In this document: positions 1 through 7,319 of the stretch, in pieces | Layout of the letters: every line of letters starts with the position of its first letter | Numbering within the stretch: the first letter of the stretch is position 1 | Source: an uncultured Eubacterium sp. | GTDB lineage: Bacteria > Bacillota > Clostridia > Eubacteriales > Eubacteriaceae | DNA length: 10,595 bases | Assembly (NCBI GenBank): GCA_902784045.1 | Contig: CACZTE010000181.1 | Coordinates: 1-10,595 of the forward strand | Direction: 5' to 3' | Made by a program: the position numbers and the translations under genes | Notes under the pieces: model-generated | Database searches by the model: none | What the model saw: only the letters and a program-made list of their open reading frames with translations | Told to the model about the DNA's origin: nothing

Positions 1-15
1 GGCAGCACTTATAAC

Positions 16-51
16 CTAAAAACAGGCAAGGGTCTAACCACCCTCGCCTGT
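16..51 (-). terminator. Second intrinsic terminator downstream of khpA
   Basis: Read on the minus strand, positions 51-41 (ACAGGCGAGGG) pair with 32-22 (CCCTTGCCTGT). The stem is 11 bp with one mismatch and an 8-base loop, and a run of five T follows (22-18). This has the shape of a Rho-independent terminator for leftward transcription. It lies about 110 bases past the khpA stop and behind an earlier terminator, so it may be a back-up or may belong to the unit further left. The plus-strand copy is followed by ATTATAATC, which is not a convincing T tract. Confidence 0.75.
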
Positions 52-80
52 ATTATAATCCATCTTATACATATCGTTAA
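52..80 (-). promoter_or_regulatory. Candidate promoter for leftward gene outside the window
   Basis: The minus strand carries TTAACG (80-75, 4 of 6 to the -35 consensus), a 17-base spacer and a perfect TATAAT (57-52). The predicted start, near position 45, lies inside the stem of the adjacent terminator hairpin. The promoter would therefore fire after read-through has been stopped and would serve the next gene to the left, perhaps rimM/trmD by usual synteny. The -35 is weak and the region is AT-rich, so this is tentative. Confidence 0.35.
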
Positions 81-128
81 AAGCGTATTCTATATTATTC
101 GACCTGCATTCTCACAACAAAATCCAAT

Positions 129-154
129 AAAAAATGACCCGCAAACGCGAATCA
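129..154 (-). terminator. Intrinsic terminator of the ylxM-ffh-rpsP-khpA unit
   Basis: On the minus strand TGATTCGC (154-147) pairs with GCGGGTCA (142-135) around a GTTT loop: 8 bp, two of them G-U. Six T follow directly (134-129). The stem begins 8 bases after the khpA stop codon. On the plus strand the two wobbles become C-A mismatches, so the signal favours the leftward direction. Confidence 0.75.
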
Positions 155-162
155 TTCTTTTT

Positions 163-420
163 TTATTCGTTACCGGATACGTCAGCGTAATCATCATCGA
201 TGTCCAAAACCACCCGTTTATCTTCTTTGATACCGGTGGCTTTCAAGACGGTTCGAATCGCTTTAGCGATGCGCCCCTTCCGGCCGATCACCTTCCCCAT
301 GTCCCGTTCGTCCACTTTCAGCTTCAAAATATAAGTTGAGCCTTTTTTGGTTTCTGTCACGGACACGGCGTCGGGATAGTCGACCAACGCTTTGGCGATG
401 ACTTCGATCAGTTCTTTCAT
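163..420 (-). CDS. khpA: KhpA, KH-domain RNA-binding protein (YlqC family)
   Basis: This is a small cytoplasmic RNA-binding protein of 85 residues made of a single KH domain. The nucleic-acid-binding GxxG loop is visible as VIGRKGR, with G46 and G49, followed by the helix IAKAIRTVLKAT. In other Firmicutes KhpA acts with KhpB (Jag/EloR), binding many RNAs and affecting cell elongation and division; that role is family knowledge, not shown here. The gene lies directly after rpsP with a gap of 12 bases, the usual Firmicute arrangement, and two terminators follow it. GTG ATG is present at the start. I chose the ATG at 420 because the family begins MKELIE; the GTG at 423 would add one residue. The ribosome site is poor (GGGTGG, 4 bases before ATG), suggesting translation coupled to rpsP. 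Confidence 0.93.
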   Translation of the reverse strand: MKELIEVIAKALVDYPDAVSVTETKKGSTYILKLKVDERDMGKVIGRKGRIAKAIRTVLKATGIKEDKRVVLDIDDDYADVSGNE

Positions 421-432
421 CACGCCACCCGA

Positions 433-678
433 TTAGTCAATAATGCTTTCTTTTTGTAAAAGCGCTTTGACGGTATCGGAAGGTTTGGCGCCTTTGGAAA
501 TCCAATCTTTCACCTTGTCGCCGTCAATTTTGAGTTCCGCGGGTTCGCTGCAGGGATTATAATAGCCCAATTCCTCGATGAATTTGCCATCGCGGGGCGC
601 GCGGACATCAGCGACAACAATACGGTAAAAGGGGCTTTTCTTTTTGCCCATGCGTTTCATTCTGATTTTGACTGCCAT
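433..678 (-). CDS. rpsP: 30S ribosomal protein S16
   Basis: Protein of the small ribosomal subunit, bound to 16S rRNA and needed for assembly of the 5' domain. The 81-residue product has the classic S16 start [20 protein letters not shown], then [22 protein letters not shown], which is diagnostic for the family. The length is in the usual range. A good ribosome site (AAAGGAG) stands 6 bases before the ATG. It lies 75 bases downstream of ffh and 12 bases upstream of khpA, with no promoter or terminator seen between, so it probably shares the ylxM promoter. Bacteria commonly pair ffh with rpsP, linking ribosome synthesis with targeting capacity. Confidence 0.97.
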   Translation of the reverse strand: MAVKIRMKRMGKKKSPFYRIVVADVRAPRDGKFIEELGYYNPCSEPAELKIDGDKVKDWISKGAKPSDTVKALLQKESIID

Positions 679-753
679 ATGATGCTCCTTTCTTTTGTGT
701 TTGATAAAAACGATAATATTTAAAAACCAAAGAGGTCTTGCCCCTCCGTGTTT

Positions 754-2100
754 TTACATAAATGGAAGTTTAAAGCGGCCTTTGCGGCCTTTTTTCTGCA
801 TGCTGCCCATCTGCTTCATCATTTTCCGGCTTTGCTCAAAACCTTTAAGCAGACGATTGACATCGGCCACCGAAGTGCCGCTGCCGTTGGCAATGCGCTT
901 TCTTCGCGAGCCGTTGATGATATCCGGATTGGCCCGCTCTTTCGGTGTCATAGAATTGATAATGGCTTCGGTTTTGATGCTCTGCGCATCGGTGGAAGCC
1001 ATATCAAAGCCTTTGAGGGCCTTGGTGTTGGCGCCGGGAAGCATTTCCAAAAGGCTGCTGAACGATCCCATTTCGCGAATCTGCTGAAGCTGTTCGAGAA
1101 AATCATTGAGATCGAAGGTGTTGGCGCGCATTTTTTCTTCAAGCTCGCGGGCACGCTCTTCGTCGACCATGCTCTGCGCCTTGTCAATGAGCGAAAGCAC
1201 ATCGCCCATGCCAAGGATGCGCGAAGCCATGCGGTCGGGATAAAACACTTCGATATCCGAAAGTTTTTCCCCTGTCCCGATAAACTTGATGGATTTCCCC
1301 GTGGTGTAGGTCACGGAAAGCGCTGCGCCCCCTCGGGTATCACCGTCCATTTTGGTGAGCACCACACCGGTAATGTCCAAAAGCTGGTTAAACTCGTTAG
1401 CCACATTAACGGATTCCTGACCGGTCATACCGTCGACAACCAGCAAAATCTCAGTGGGCTCAACCCTGTCGCGAATATCCTCAAGCTCTTTCATCAACTT
1501 TTCGTCAATTTGCAGACGGCCGGCGGTATCCAAAATCACCAGATTATAATTGTTATCGATGGCGTGGGCTTTGGCCTTTTCGGCAATCACGACAGGATCG
1601 TTTTCACCTTCCATGGTAAAAACCGGAATGTCCAGCTCTTTGCCGAGAACCTGGAGTTGACGAATCGCCGCAGGACGGTAGACATCACAGGCCACCAGAA
1701 GCGGATTTAATTTTTCCTCTTTGCGCAGAAGGCTCGCGATTTTGGCGGCTGTCGTCGTTTTACCGGCACCCTGGAGCCCAACCATCATAAACAGGTTGAG
1801 ATCATCCCTGCGATAATCAATTTTTTGAACATCTCCGCCGAGCATCCGCGTCATTTCGTCATTGACAATTTTAACAAACTGCTGACCGGGCGTCAGCGAT
1901 TTAAGCACCTCTTCGCCTTTGGCTCGTTCACTAACGGATTTGGTAAACTGCTTGACCACTTTGTAGTTGACATCCGCTTCCAAAAGGGCCAGCTTAATCT
2001 CGCGATTGGCTTTCTTGATATCGGTCTCGTCCAATTTCCCTTTGCGTTTCAGGCCGGAAAAGATATTATCAAATTTTTCACTTAATCCTTCAAATGCCAT
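754..2100 (-). CDS. ffh: Signal recognition particle GTPase Ffh (SRP54)
   Basis: Ffh binds the 4.5S/SRP RNA and the signal sequence of nascent membrane proteins, and brings the ribosome to FtsY at the membrane. The 448 residues show all three domains. The N domain carries ALLEADV (38-44). The G domain has the P loop GLQGAGKTTT (108-117), DVYRPAAIRQL from 139, DTAGR (191-195) and TKMDGDTRGG from 249. The methionine-rich M domain runs from about 300 to the end, with the RNA-binding segment GSRRKRIANGSG (397-408) and a basic tail rich in M and K. The start is set at the ATG at 2100 because AGGTGAT lies 4 bases before it; the upstream in-frame GTG would sit inside that site. The gap to ylxM is 9 bases and the ylxM stop overlaps the ribosome site, so translation is probably coupled. 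Confidence 0.98.
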   Translation of the reverse strand: MAFEGLSEKFDNIFSGLKRKGKLDETDIKKANREIKLALLEADVNYKVVKQFTKSVSERAKGEEVLKSLTPGQQFVKIVNDEMTRMLGGDVQKIDYRRDDLNLFMMVGLQGAGKTTTAAKIASLLRKEEKLNPLLVACDVYRPAAIRQLQVLGKELDIPVFTMEGENDPVVIAEKAKAHAIDNNYNLVILDTAGRLQIDEKLMKELEDIRDRVEPTEILLVVDGMTGQESVNVANEFNQLLDITGVVLTKMDGDTRGGAALSVTYTTGKSIKFIGTGEKLSDIEVFYPDRMASRILGMGDVLSLIDKAQSMVDEERARELEEKMRANTFDLNDFLEQLQQIREMGSFSSLLEMLPGANTKALKGFDMASTDAQSIKTEAIINSMTPKERANPDIINGSRRKRIANGSGTSVADVNRLLKGFEQSRKMMKQMGSMQKKGRKGRFKLPFM

Positions 2101-2104
2101 GTGT

Positions 2105-2111
2105 ATCACCT
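2105..2111 (-). promoter_or_regulatory. Ribosome binding site deciding the ffh start
   Basis: AGGTGAT on the minus strand matches seven bases of the anti-Shine-Dalgarno complement and stands 4 bases before ATG (2100-2098). It overlaps the TAG stop of ylxM (2112-2110), which suggests termination-coupled initiation. It also rules against the in-frame GTG at 2109-2107, which lies within it. Confidence 0.7.
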
Positions 2112-2475
2112 AATAGGAATCTCTGAGATCGCGGGCTTCTTTTTCCAGGGCGAAAAGCGATTGCGATAACAGGCGGTTGCCTTGTTTTGCTTCGGCGGAG
2201 GCAACAGCCAAAAGCTTGTCCGCGATTCGGGCAAGGCCCTCTCGCTGCTTTACAAAGCGAGCGTACAGCCCGAGCTTTTCCTCGTAATGGCGCATCTGCG
2301 CTCTTCCCCGTTTATGGGCATCATAAACGCCTTGACGCGTCAGCCCTGTCAATTCGGCAATCTCCGCGATTGACAAATCATCGTTGTAATAATAGTCCAA
2401 AACGCGCTTTTGCTTGTCAGACAAAAGCTCTCCGTAAAAGTCGAACAAAAATTGTTCCTCAACGGTTTTTCGCAT
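2110..2475 (-). CDS. ylxM: YlxM family SRP-associated HTH protein (UPF0122)
   Basis: This 121-residue helix-turn-helix protein is encoded next to ffh in many Firmicutes. Residues of the form LLSDKQKRVLDYYYNDDLSI followed by AEIAELTGLTRQGVYDAHKR give a sigma-70 region-4-like HTH. A charged helical C-terminal half follows (EEKLGLYARF...FALEKEARDLRD). In streptococci YlxM binds SRP components and modulates their GTPase activity; a DNA-binding role is possible but not shown. It is the first gene of the ylxM-ffh-rpsP-khpA group and is preceded by its own strong promoter and a leader of about 100 bases. The ATG at 2475 is preferred because GGGTGA stands 6 bases before it. The GTG two codons earlier would directly abut that site. 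Confidence 0.93.
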   Translation of the reverse strand: MRKTVEEQFLFDFYGELLSDKQKRVLDYYYNDDLSIAEIAELTGLTRQGVYDAHKRGRAQMRHYEEKLGLYARFVKQREGLARIADKLLAVASAEAKQGNRLLSQSLFALEKEARDLRDSY

Positions 2476-2509
2476 AGTCACTCACCCGTTCCACTGCCGA
2501 AAAGAAAAG

Positions 2510-2557
2510 GTAATCCCGCGTAGCTACTCTTTTGTTTTAGCGAACTACACAGATTAC
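2510..2557 (-). promoter_or_regulatory. Foldable inverted repeat in the ylxM 5' leader
   Basis: In the minus-strand transcript GTAATC (2557-2552) can pair with GATTAC (2515-2510), and inside it GTAGTT (2548-2543) with AGCTAC (2525-2520, one G-U). A small internal loop separates the two stems and the terminal loop is 17 bases. A pyrimidine-rich tract CTTTTCTTTTC (2509-2499) follows. It lies between the promoter and the ribosome site of ylxM, so it could be an attenuator-like or protein-binding leader element. It matches no riboswitch or leader class I recognise. Confidence 0.4.
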
Positions 2558-2584
2558 GCCACTCTTCTTTTTGACGGCTTATCT

Positions 2585-2613
2585 ATTTTATTGTGAATGC
2601 TTTGTTTTGTCAA
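2585..2613 (-). promoter_or_regulatory. Sigma-A promoter of ylxM-ffh-rpsP-khpA
   Basis: The minus strand has TTGACA (2613-2608, 6 of 6), a 17-base spacer and TAAAAT (2590-2585, 5 of 6). The predicted start near 2578 gives a leader of about 100 bases before the ylxM ATG. It begins 19 bases past the ftsY stop, with no leftward terminator between, so read-through from ftsY is also possible. Confidence 0.8.
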
Positions 2614-2628
2614 GACTTTTTCTTGACA
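2608..2628 (-). promoter_or_regulatory. Palindrome overlapping the -35 of the ylxM promoter
   Basis: TGTCAAGA (2628-2621, minus strand) and TCTTGACA (2615-2608) form a perfect 8-bp inverted repeat with 5 bases between. The right arm contains the -35 TTGACA, the usual place for a repressor operator. On the minus strand it is followed by AAAAC, so it is not a terminator for ftsY. On the plus strand six T follow (2629-2634), so it resembles a terminator against antisense transcription. Which of these roles applies cannot be told from sequence. Confidence 0.5.
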
Positions 2629-2632
2629 TTTT

Positions 2633-3565
2633 TTATTCCTCTGCCTCAGCCTCATCCTCGCCGCCGTCATCGTAAAGCATGTCGATAAATTTCTCGGCAT
2701 CAAAAGGAATCAAATCATCCGCCGTTTCCCCGATACCGATATATTCGACGGGAACGCCGAGCTCACTGATTAAAGGAATGACGATGCCTCCCCGGGCGGT
2801 GCCGTCCATTTTGGTCATGACAATACCATCCAAACGCACCGCGTCGTTGAAGGTGCGTCCCTGAATGAGGGCGTTTTGTCCGGTGGTCGCGTCGACGACC
2901 AAAAGGTTGTGCTTGTCAAAGCCCTCCCCTTCCCGCTCGATGATGCGGGTTAGTTTGGACAGTTCGTTCATCAGGTTGACCTTATTGTGCAGCCTTCCCG
3001 CTGTGTCGCAAATCAGAATATCCACGCCTTTAGCCCGGGCTGAGGCAATGGCGTCGAAAATCACTGAAGCGGGATCCGCTCCGGTATGGCTTTTCACAAT
3101 GTCGACGCCCACGCGCTCCGCCCACACAGTCAGCTGCTCTACAGCCGCCGCCCGGAATGTATCGGCAGCCGCCACCATGACTGTTTTGCCTTCGCTCATA
3201 TAGCGCTGGGCCAATTTGGCGATCGTTGTGGTTTTCCCTACACCGTTAACGCCCACCACCATCATGATTACCGGCATGTTCATTTCTTTTTTCTCCACCG
3301 ACACCATTTCCGTCATGATGGATTTAAGCAAATCTATCGCCTGGTCGGAATTCATCGTGCCTTCTTGGCGAATGCGTTCTTTGAGTTTATCGACAATTTC
3401 AACCGATGTTTCGATACCCATATCCGATAAAATCAGATTCTCTTCCAATTCGTCAAAAAAATCATCATCCAATTTACGATAATAGAGGGTATGGGTGATT
3501 TTTTCTTTAAAATTATCCGTCGTCTTGCTGAGACGGTCTTTCATCCGTTCAAATAATGATGCCAT
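2633..3565 (-). CDS. ftsY: Signal recognition particle receptor FtsY
   Basis: Membrane-associated SRP receptor GTPase that docks the Ffh-ribosome complex at the translocon. The product has 310 residues. It has a short lysine-rich N-terminal region and N domain (1-95), with no long acidic A domain as in E. coli. The G domain shows GVNGVGKTTT (105-114), DTFRAAAVEQL from 135, DTAGR (187-191) and TKMDGTARGG (251-260). The end is strongly acidic (DDGGEDEAEAEE). The start is the ATG at 3565 because GAGG lies 5 bases before it; the longer reading frame to 3592 starts upstream of that site. It follows smc after 150 bases and precedes ylxM/ffh, so both SRP GTPases are neighbours. I saw no clear promoter directly upstream, so it is probably expressed from smc. 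Confidence 0.97.
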   Translation of the reverse strand: MASLFERMKDRLSKTTDNFKEKITHTLYYRKLDDDFFDELEENLILSDMGIETSVEIVDKLKERIRQEGTMNSDQAIDLLKSIMTEMVSVEKKEMNMPVIMMVVGVNGVGKTTTIAKLAQRYMSEGKTVMVAAADTFRAAAVEQLTVWAERVGVDIVKSHTGADPASVIFDAIASARAKGVDILICDTAGRLHNKVNLMNELSKLTRIIEREGEGFDKHNLLVVDATTGQNALIQGRTFNDAVRLDGIVMTKMDGTARGGIVIPLISELGVPVEYIGIGETADDLIPFDAEKFIDMLYDDGGEDEAEAEE

Positions 3566-3570
3566 CGTTT

Positions 3571-3574
3571 CCTC
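3571..3574 (-). promoter_or_regulatory. Ribosome binding site deciding the ftsY start
   Basis: GAGG (minus strand) stands 5 bases before the ATG at 3565. It places the start at MASLFERMKDRL and argues against the 9-codon longer frame beginning at 3592. Confidence 0.55.
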
Positions 3575-3671
3575 GTTTCTTTTGGCGCGCACACGTTGAC
3601 ACCGTGACGTCGCCGTTTATTTTTAAATCCATACAGGGTTTTTAAGCCTGCCGCATTACCGAAAACCATAA

Positions 3672-3704
3672 ATAGCGTTGAGGATTATCCTCGTTTAAAG
3701 CTAT
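3672..3704 (-). promoter_or_regulatory. Nested inverted repeat in the smc-ftsY spacer
   Basis: Eleven bases after the smc stop, ATAGC (3704-3700) and GCTAT (3676-3672) enclose the 13-base palindrome GAGGATAATCCTC (3692-3680). In RNA this gives a two-part hairpin followed by TTATGGTTTTC, which is moderately T-rich. It could be a weak terminator, an RNA-processing site or a DNA operator. The rest of the 150-base spacer (3566-3671) holds only a weak GGCG...CGCC repeat and no promoter I can support. Confidence 0.4.
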
Positions 3705-3715
3705 AACGCATAATG

Positions 3716-6700
3716 TTAAGCGCTGATTTCTTTGGCGCCGTCGTCTTTGGTGTAATCGGAAATTTTAATGGACAACAGCTTAGAGACGCCGCTTTTCGCC
3801 ATCGACACACCGTAGACCGACTCACACACTGTCAGTGTCGTTTTTCTGTGGGTGATAATAATGAACTGACTTTTGACGGTGATCTTTTTGAGATAGGCGG
3901 TAAACCTGGAAATATTGGAGTCATCCAGCGCCGCGTCAATTTCGTCAATCACGCAGAAAGGCGACGGATTGACAGCCAAAAAGGCAAACAGCAGCGCGAT
4001 AGCCGTCATGGATTTTTCGCCTCCTGAAAGCAGTGAAATATGCCTGAGATTTTTTCCCGGCGGCTGGGCCACCAGCTCTATGCCGCTTTCCATGATATGC
4101 TCCGAATCAGCATAGCGCAGCTTGGCGCGCCCTCCTTCAAAAAGGATGGAAAAAATGCGCGAAAATTGCTCTGCCAAGGCGTCGAAGCCCTGCTTAAATT
4201 GTTCGGACATGGATTGATAAAGCTCGTCAATGACCGTTTCAACCTCTTTTTTCGCCTTTTCCAGATCCTCATACTGACCCTGTACAAACCGGTAACGCTC
4301 ATCCAGCTCAGCGAATTCCTCCACAGCCTGAATGTTCACATGGCCCAGTTCGTCGATGGCCGCGTTTAACTCACGCTGCCTTTCTCTGCTCAAATCCGTC
4401 TCCGCCAAATCCTGGCCGGCCAGCCAGTCTCTGGCCATCAGCACATTCATGTCGTAGCGATTGAACAGTTTCTCCTCAATGCGGTCTTTTTTGTCAATCA
4501 GTCGGTTTTTCTCGATTTCCAGATTGGTCTTCGCCTCATTTTGGACGATGAGCTCATGGTTGAGATTGCGGATATCCCGGTCCAAGGCGTCCAAAGTTTC
4601 GCTTAAATCATCGTTTGCCTCGGTTAAATCTTTTTTCTCCGATATCATCGTTTCCAACTTAATCTCGTTGTCCGCGATTTGCCCTTCCACCGCTTTGAGA
4701 TGCGCGGAAAGCTTATCTTTGGACGCCTGGGTCTCATCGTATTCTTCTGTTAAGCGCTTTAATCGGCCGCGGTGCGCCGCCAGGCTTTCTCTTAGCCTTT
4801 CGGCTTCCCGGTCGGCATTGTGATAAGATTCCTCCAGACGCGCCGCCTGAATGCTGAGCTGCGCTATTTCTTCCCGCAAATCGTTGAGGGCGCGGGTCAT
4901 TTCCTCGATGATTTCCAAATCTTTCGAATGATCGCTTCCGCTCTCACCAATGATGTCCATCTCCTGTTTCATCAAGGCGATATTTTCAAGCAGAGATTGT
5001 CGTTCATCCATCAGCTTTTCGGTTTGGTCCGATTCGCTCTCAATGGTTTCGCTCAAACTCTCCAGACTAAGCCTGATGTTTTCGGCGTCCCGTTGCTTTT
5101 TCACCAGGGACTCCCGCATCTGATCCAGATTGTTGTAGCCTTCCCGACGTTTAAGTTTAATATTCGCCAGGTTTTCCTCAGCCTGGGCACACAGCTTTTT
5201 CACACGGTTAAGCTCGGCGTTTTTTTGTTCAATGGTCTCACTGATTCTGAGGATTTCCTGTTTTTTAAACAGCGGCGACTGTCTTTTGCCCTTGGTTTCA
5301 CCACCGCCAATGGCGCCGCCGGGATAAAAAAGCTCCCCTTCAAGGGTCACCACGGTGAGCCCCTTTCTCCGGGCGCGAAGGGCTTTGGCAGAGGCAAAAT
5401 TTTCGGTTACTACTGTCTTGCCCAAAAGGGAATCGACGACGGGCTTAAACCGGGAATCAACGGCGATTAAATCCGCGGCGATACCGTGAACGCCCTTTTC
5501 CGAAAGCACGCCGTTTTTCTCTTCACCATCAACACGCTGATAGCGCAGGCTGTCCATGGGCAAAAACGTCGCTCTTCCTTTTCGGTTCCGTTTTAACATG
5601 GCGATGGCCTGCCCCGCTGCCACCGTGTCGGCGCAGACGATGTTTTGGGAGCGGGCGCCGAGAGCTGTGTCGATAGCTTTGGCGAATTTAGGCGGAATGT
5701 CAATCAAATCGCCCAAAGGCCCGTAGATTTTCTCTCTGACATTTCCGGGCAGCGCCCCCTCGGCCATCACGGCCTTCACCGCGGGATAATAGTCGTCATA
5801 ATGGCGCTGAATATTTTCCAGATAATCCCTTTGAGACGAAAGCACGCGAATATCATTGGTCAGCTTGCCTAAGGCCTGTCTGCCCGCTTCCGCTCTTTCT
5901 CTAGCGTTTTGTCGCGCTTCGTCGGCTTTTCGGACGTCGGATTCAAGGGATGATACGGTCTTCGACAAATCATCAATCTCCCGCGTCAGACTCTCTAAAC
6001 TGCCTTTAAAGGTAGCGCGTTTGTGTTCATCCTCGCCGGTTTTGGTGTGTCTCAAAGACAAGGCCGCCGCTTTAGCCGCTTCCTCGGCCCTGGCTTTGGC
6101 AAGCCTGCCCTGCAGATCTTGTCTTTGGGCGGTCTCATTTTCCGCTGTTTCAGAGCGCTGATGGGCTTTTTCCCGGGTGTCGCTTAAGGCTTTGGCCTTT
6201 TCGGCCTCCAGGGCTTTGAGTTCCTCAATTTCCGCTTTTTGCTCCCGCAGGCGCGCCTTCATGTCATCAGCTTCTCCCCTGGCTTTTTTCAGGGCGTCTT
6301 CACTTTGCGTGCAGACGATTTGCTGCTCGTCAATGGCGCCTTTTAGCCGCTCCAGTTCTTTATCCTGTCCTTTAATGCGCTCTGTGATGACGAGGGACTC
6401 GCTTTTCTGAGACGCGAGGGTCTGGGTCAAAGCGTCGATTTTGGCGTCCAAATCCGCCCGTTTTTCCTCAGAGCTTCGCCCCTGTTGTTTAAGGGAAGTA
6501 TAGGCTTTATCCTTGTCGGCCAGGCGTTTTTCGGTCACGCCCACAGTCATGGTTTGCATATCCGTCCGGCGCTGAACATCGGCAAGATCTTTTTCGATGA
6601 CCGCGATGTCCTCGGAAAAGACCGACAAATCCACTGCTTTCAGTTCATCGCGCAAGGTGAGATAAGTCTTCGCTTTTTCTGCCTGTTTTTTCAGCGGACC

Positions 6701-7306
6701 GTGGCGCCTTTCCATCTCCTGAAAAATGTCCCAGATGCGGTCCATATTGTCTTCGGTGACAGCCAGCTTTTTTTCCGCTTCGGCCTTTTTGTTTTTTGTG
6801 CTGACGATGCCCACAGCCTCTTCCACAATATTGCGAAGCTCCGCCGGATTGGCGTTAACGATATTTTCGATTTGTCCCTGGCTGATAATGGAATAGCCGT
6901 TTTTCCCCAAACCCGTATCCGTAAACAACTCTTGAATATCCTTAAGGCGGACATTTCGGCCGTTAATGCGGTAGTCGCTCTCACCGGAGCGAAACAGCCG
7001 TCTCGACACGCTGACCTCATCGGGAGCGTCTGCCAGATAACCGTCGGCATTGTCCAGGGTCATGATGACCTCGGCGTAGCCCAGCGGCGCTTTATCTTCG
7101 GTTCCGGCAAAAATGACATCCTCCATTTTTTTACCGCGGAGAGACTTGCTTCGCTGTTCGCCAAGGACCCACCGCAGCGCGTCAATGATATTGCTTTTGC
7201 CGCTTCCATTGGGTCCGACAATGGCGCAAATACCGGGAGACAAATCAATCTCCGATGTTTCGGCAAAGGATTTGAAGCCTTTTAATTTCAATGTTTTTAG
7301 GTACAT
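3716..7306 (-). CDS. smc: Chromosome segregation ATPase SMC
   Basis: SMC is the long coiled-coil ATPase that, with ScpA and ScpB, compacts and separates chromosomes. The 1196 residues are full length for the family. The Walker A motif GPNGSGKSNI is at 31-40 and the Q-loop segment ISQGQIENIV at 141-150. Heptad-rich coiled coil rich in E, K, R and A runs from about 165 to 510, then the hinge (about 515-680, starting near GPLGDLIDIPPKFAKAI and ending near GGAIGGGETKGK). A second coil follows to about 1040. The C-terminal head has the signature LSGGEKSMTA (about residue 1095) and Walker B CVIDEIDAALDD (about 1122). It starts at ATG 7306, 13 bases after the rnc stop, with an imperfect ribosome site (AGGCGGG, 8 bases away). 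scpA and scpB are not in this window. Confidence 0.98.
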   Translation of the reverse strand: MYLKTLKLKGFKSFAETSEIDLSPGICAIVGPNGSGKSNIIDALRWVLGEQRSKSLRGKKMEDVIFAGTEDKAPLGYAEVIMTLDNADGYLADAPDEVSVSRRLFRSGESDYRINGRNVRLKDIQELFTDTGLGKNGYSIISQGQIENIVNANPAELRNIVEEAVGIVSTKNKKAEAEKKLAVTEDNMDRIWDIFQEMERRHGPLKKQAEKAKTYLTLRDELKAVDLSVFSEDIAVIEKDLADVQRRTDMQTMTVGVTEKRLADKDKAYTSLKQQGRSSEEKRADLDAKIDALTQTLASQKSESLVITERIKGQDKELERLKGAIDEQQIVCTQSEDALKKARGEADDMKARLREQKAEIEELKALEAEKAKALSDTREKAHQRSETAENETAQRQDLQGRLAKARAEEAAKAAALSLRHTKTGEDEHKRATFKGSLESLTREIDDLSKTVSSLESDVRKADEARQNARERAEAGRQALGKLTNDIRVLSSQRDYLENIQRHYDDYYPAVKAVMAEGALPGNVREKIYGPLGDLIDIPPKFAKAIDTALGARSQNIVCADTVAAGQAIAMLKRNRKGRATFLPMDSLRYQRVDGEEKNGVLSEKGVHGIAADLIAVDSRFKPVVDSLLGKTVVTENFASAKALRARRKGLTVVTLEGELFYPGGAIGGGETKGKRQSPLFKKQEILRISETIEQKNAELNRVKKLCAQAEENLANIKLKRREGYNNLDQMRESLVKKQRDAENIRLSLESLSETIESESDQTEKLMDERQSLLENIALMKQEMDIIGESGSDHSKDLEIIEEMTRALNDLREEIAQLSIQAARLEESYHNADREAERLRESLAAHRGRLKRLTEEYDETQASKDKLSAHLKAVEGQIADNEIKLETMISEKKDLTEANDDLSETLDALDRDIRNLNHELIVQNEAKTNLEIEKNRLIDKKDRIEEKLFNRYDMNVLMARDWLAGQDLAETDLSRERQRELNAAIDELGHVNIQAVEEFAELDERYRFVQGQYEDLEKAKKEVETVIDELYQSMSEQFKQGFDALAEQFSRIFSILFEGGRAKLRYADSEHIMESGIELVAQPPGKNLRHISLLSGGEKSMTAIALLFAFLAVNPSPFCVIDEIDAALDDSNISRFTAYLKKITVKSQFIIITHRKTTLTVCESVYGVSMAKSGVSKLLSIKISDYTKDDGAKEISA

Positions 7307-7319
7307 GGTTGTTTCCCGC

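Noticed and set aside
36..51. GAGGGTGG at the left-edge hairpin resembles part of a T-box motif
   Set aside because: The following bases do not complete the T-box sequence, no specifier stem is present, and the segment is fully explained as one arm of an intrinsic terminator.
748..1710. Long plus-strand open frame opposite ffh (320 codons)
   Set aside because: It is fully antisense to a certain ffh, has no recognisable domain, is rich in H and F as expected from a reverse reading of a conserved gene, and has no ribosome site or promoter that I see.
2510..2557. Small SRP RNA (ffs/scr) next to ffh
   Set aside because: The conserved SRP RNA tetraloop region (GGTCAGGTCCGGAAGGAAGC type) is absent; only a generic inverted repeat is seen.
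3594..3627. Plus-strand TTGACA with TATTTT 16 bases downstream in the smc-ftsY spacer
   Set aside because: The -10 is poor, there is no plus-strand gene to serve, and a chance match is likely. An antisense RNA to smc cannot be excluded but has no other support.
4820..5470. Plus-strand open frame opposite the smc hinge region (216 codons)
   Set aside because: Antisense shadow with no domain or start signals; smc continues unbroken through it.
6485..7285. Plus-strand open frame opposite the N-terminal head of smc (266 codons)
   Set aside because: It is a shadow of the smc reading frame. The opposite strand encodes intact Walker A and Q-loop motifs and this frame shows no family features.
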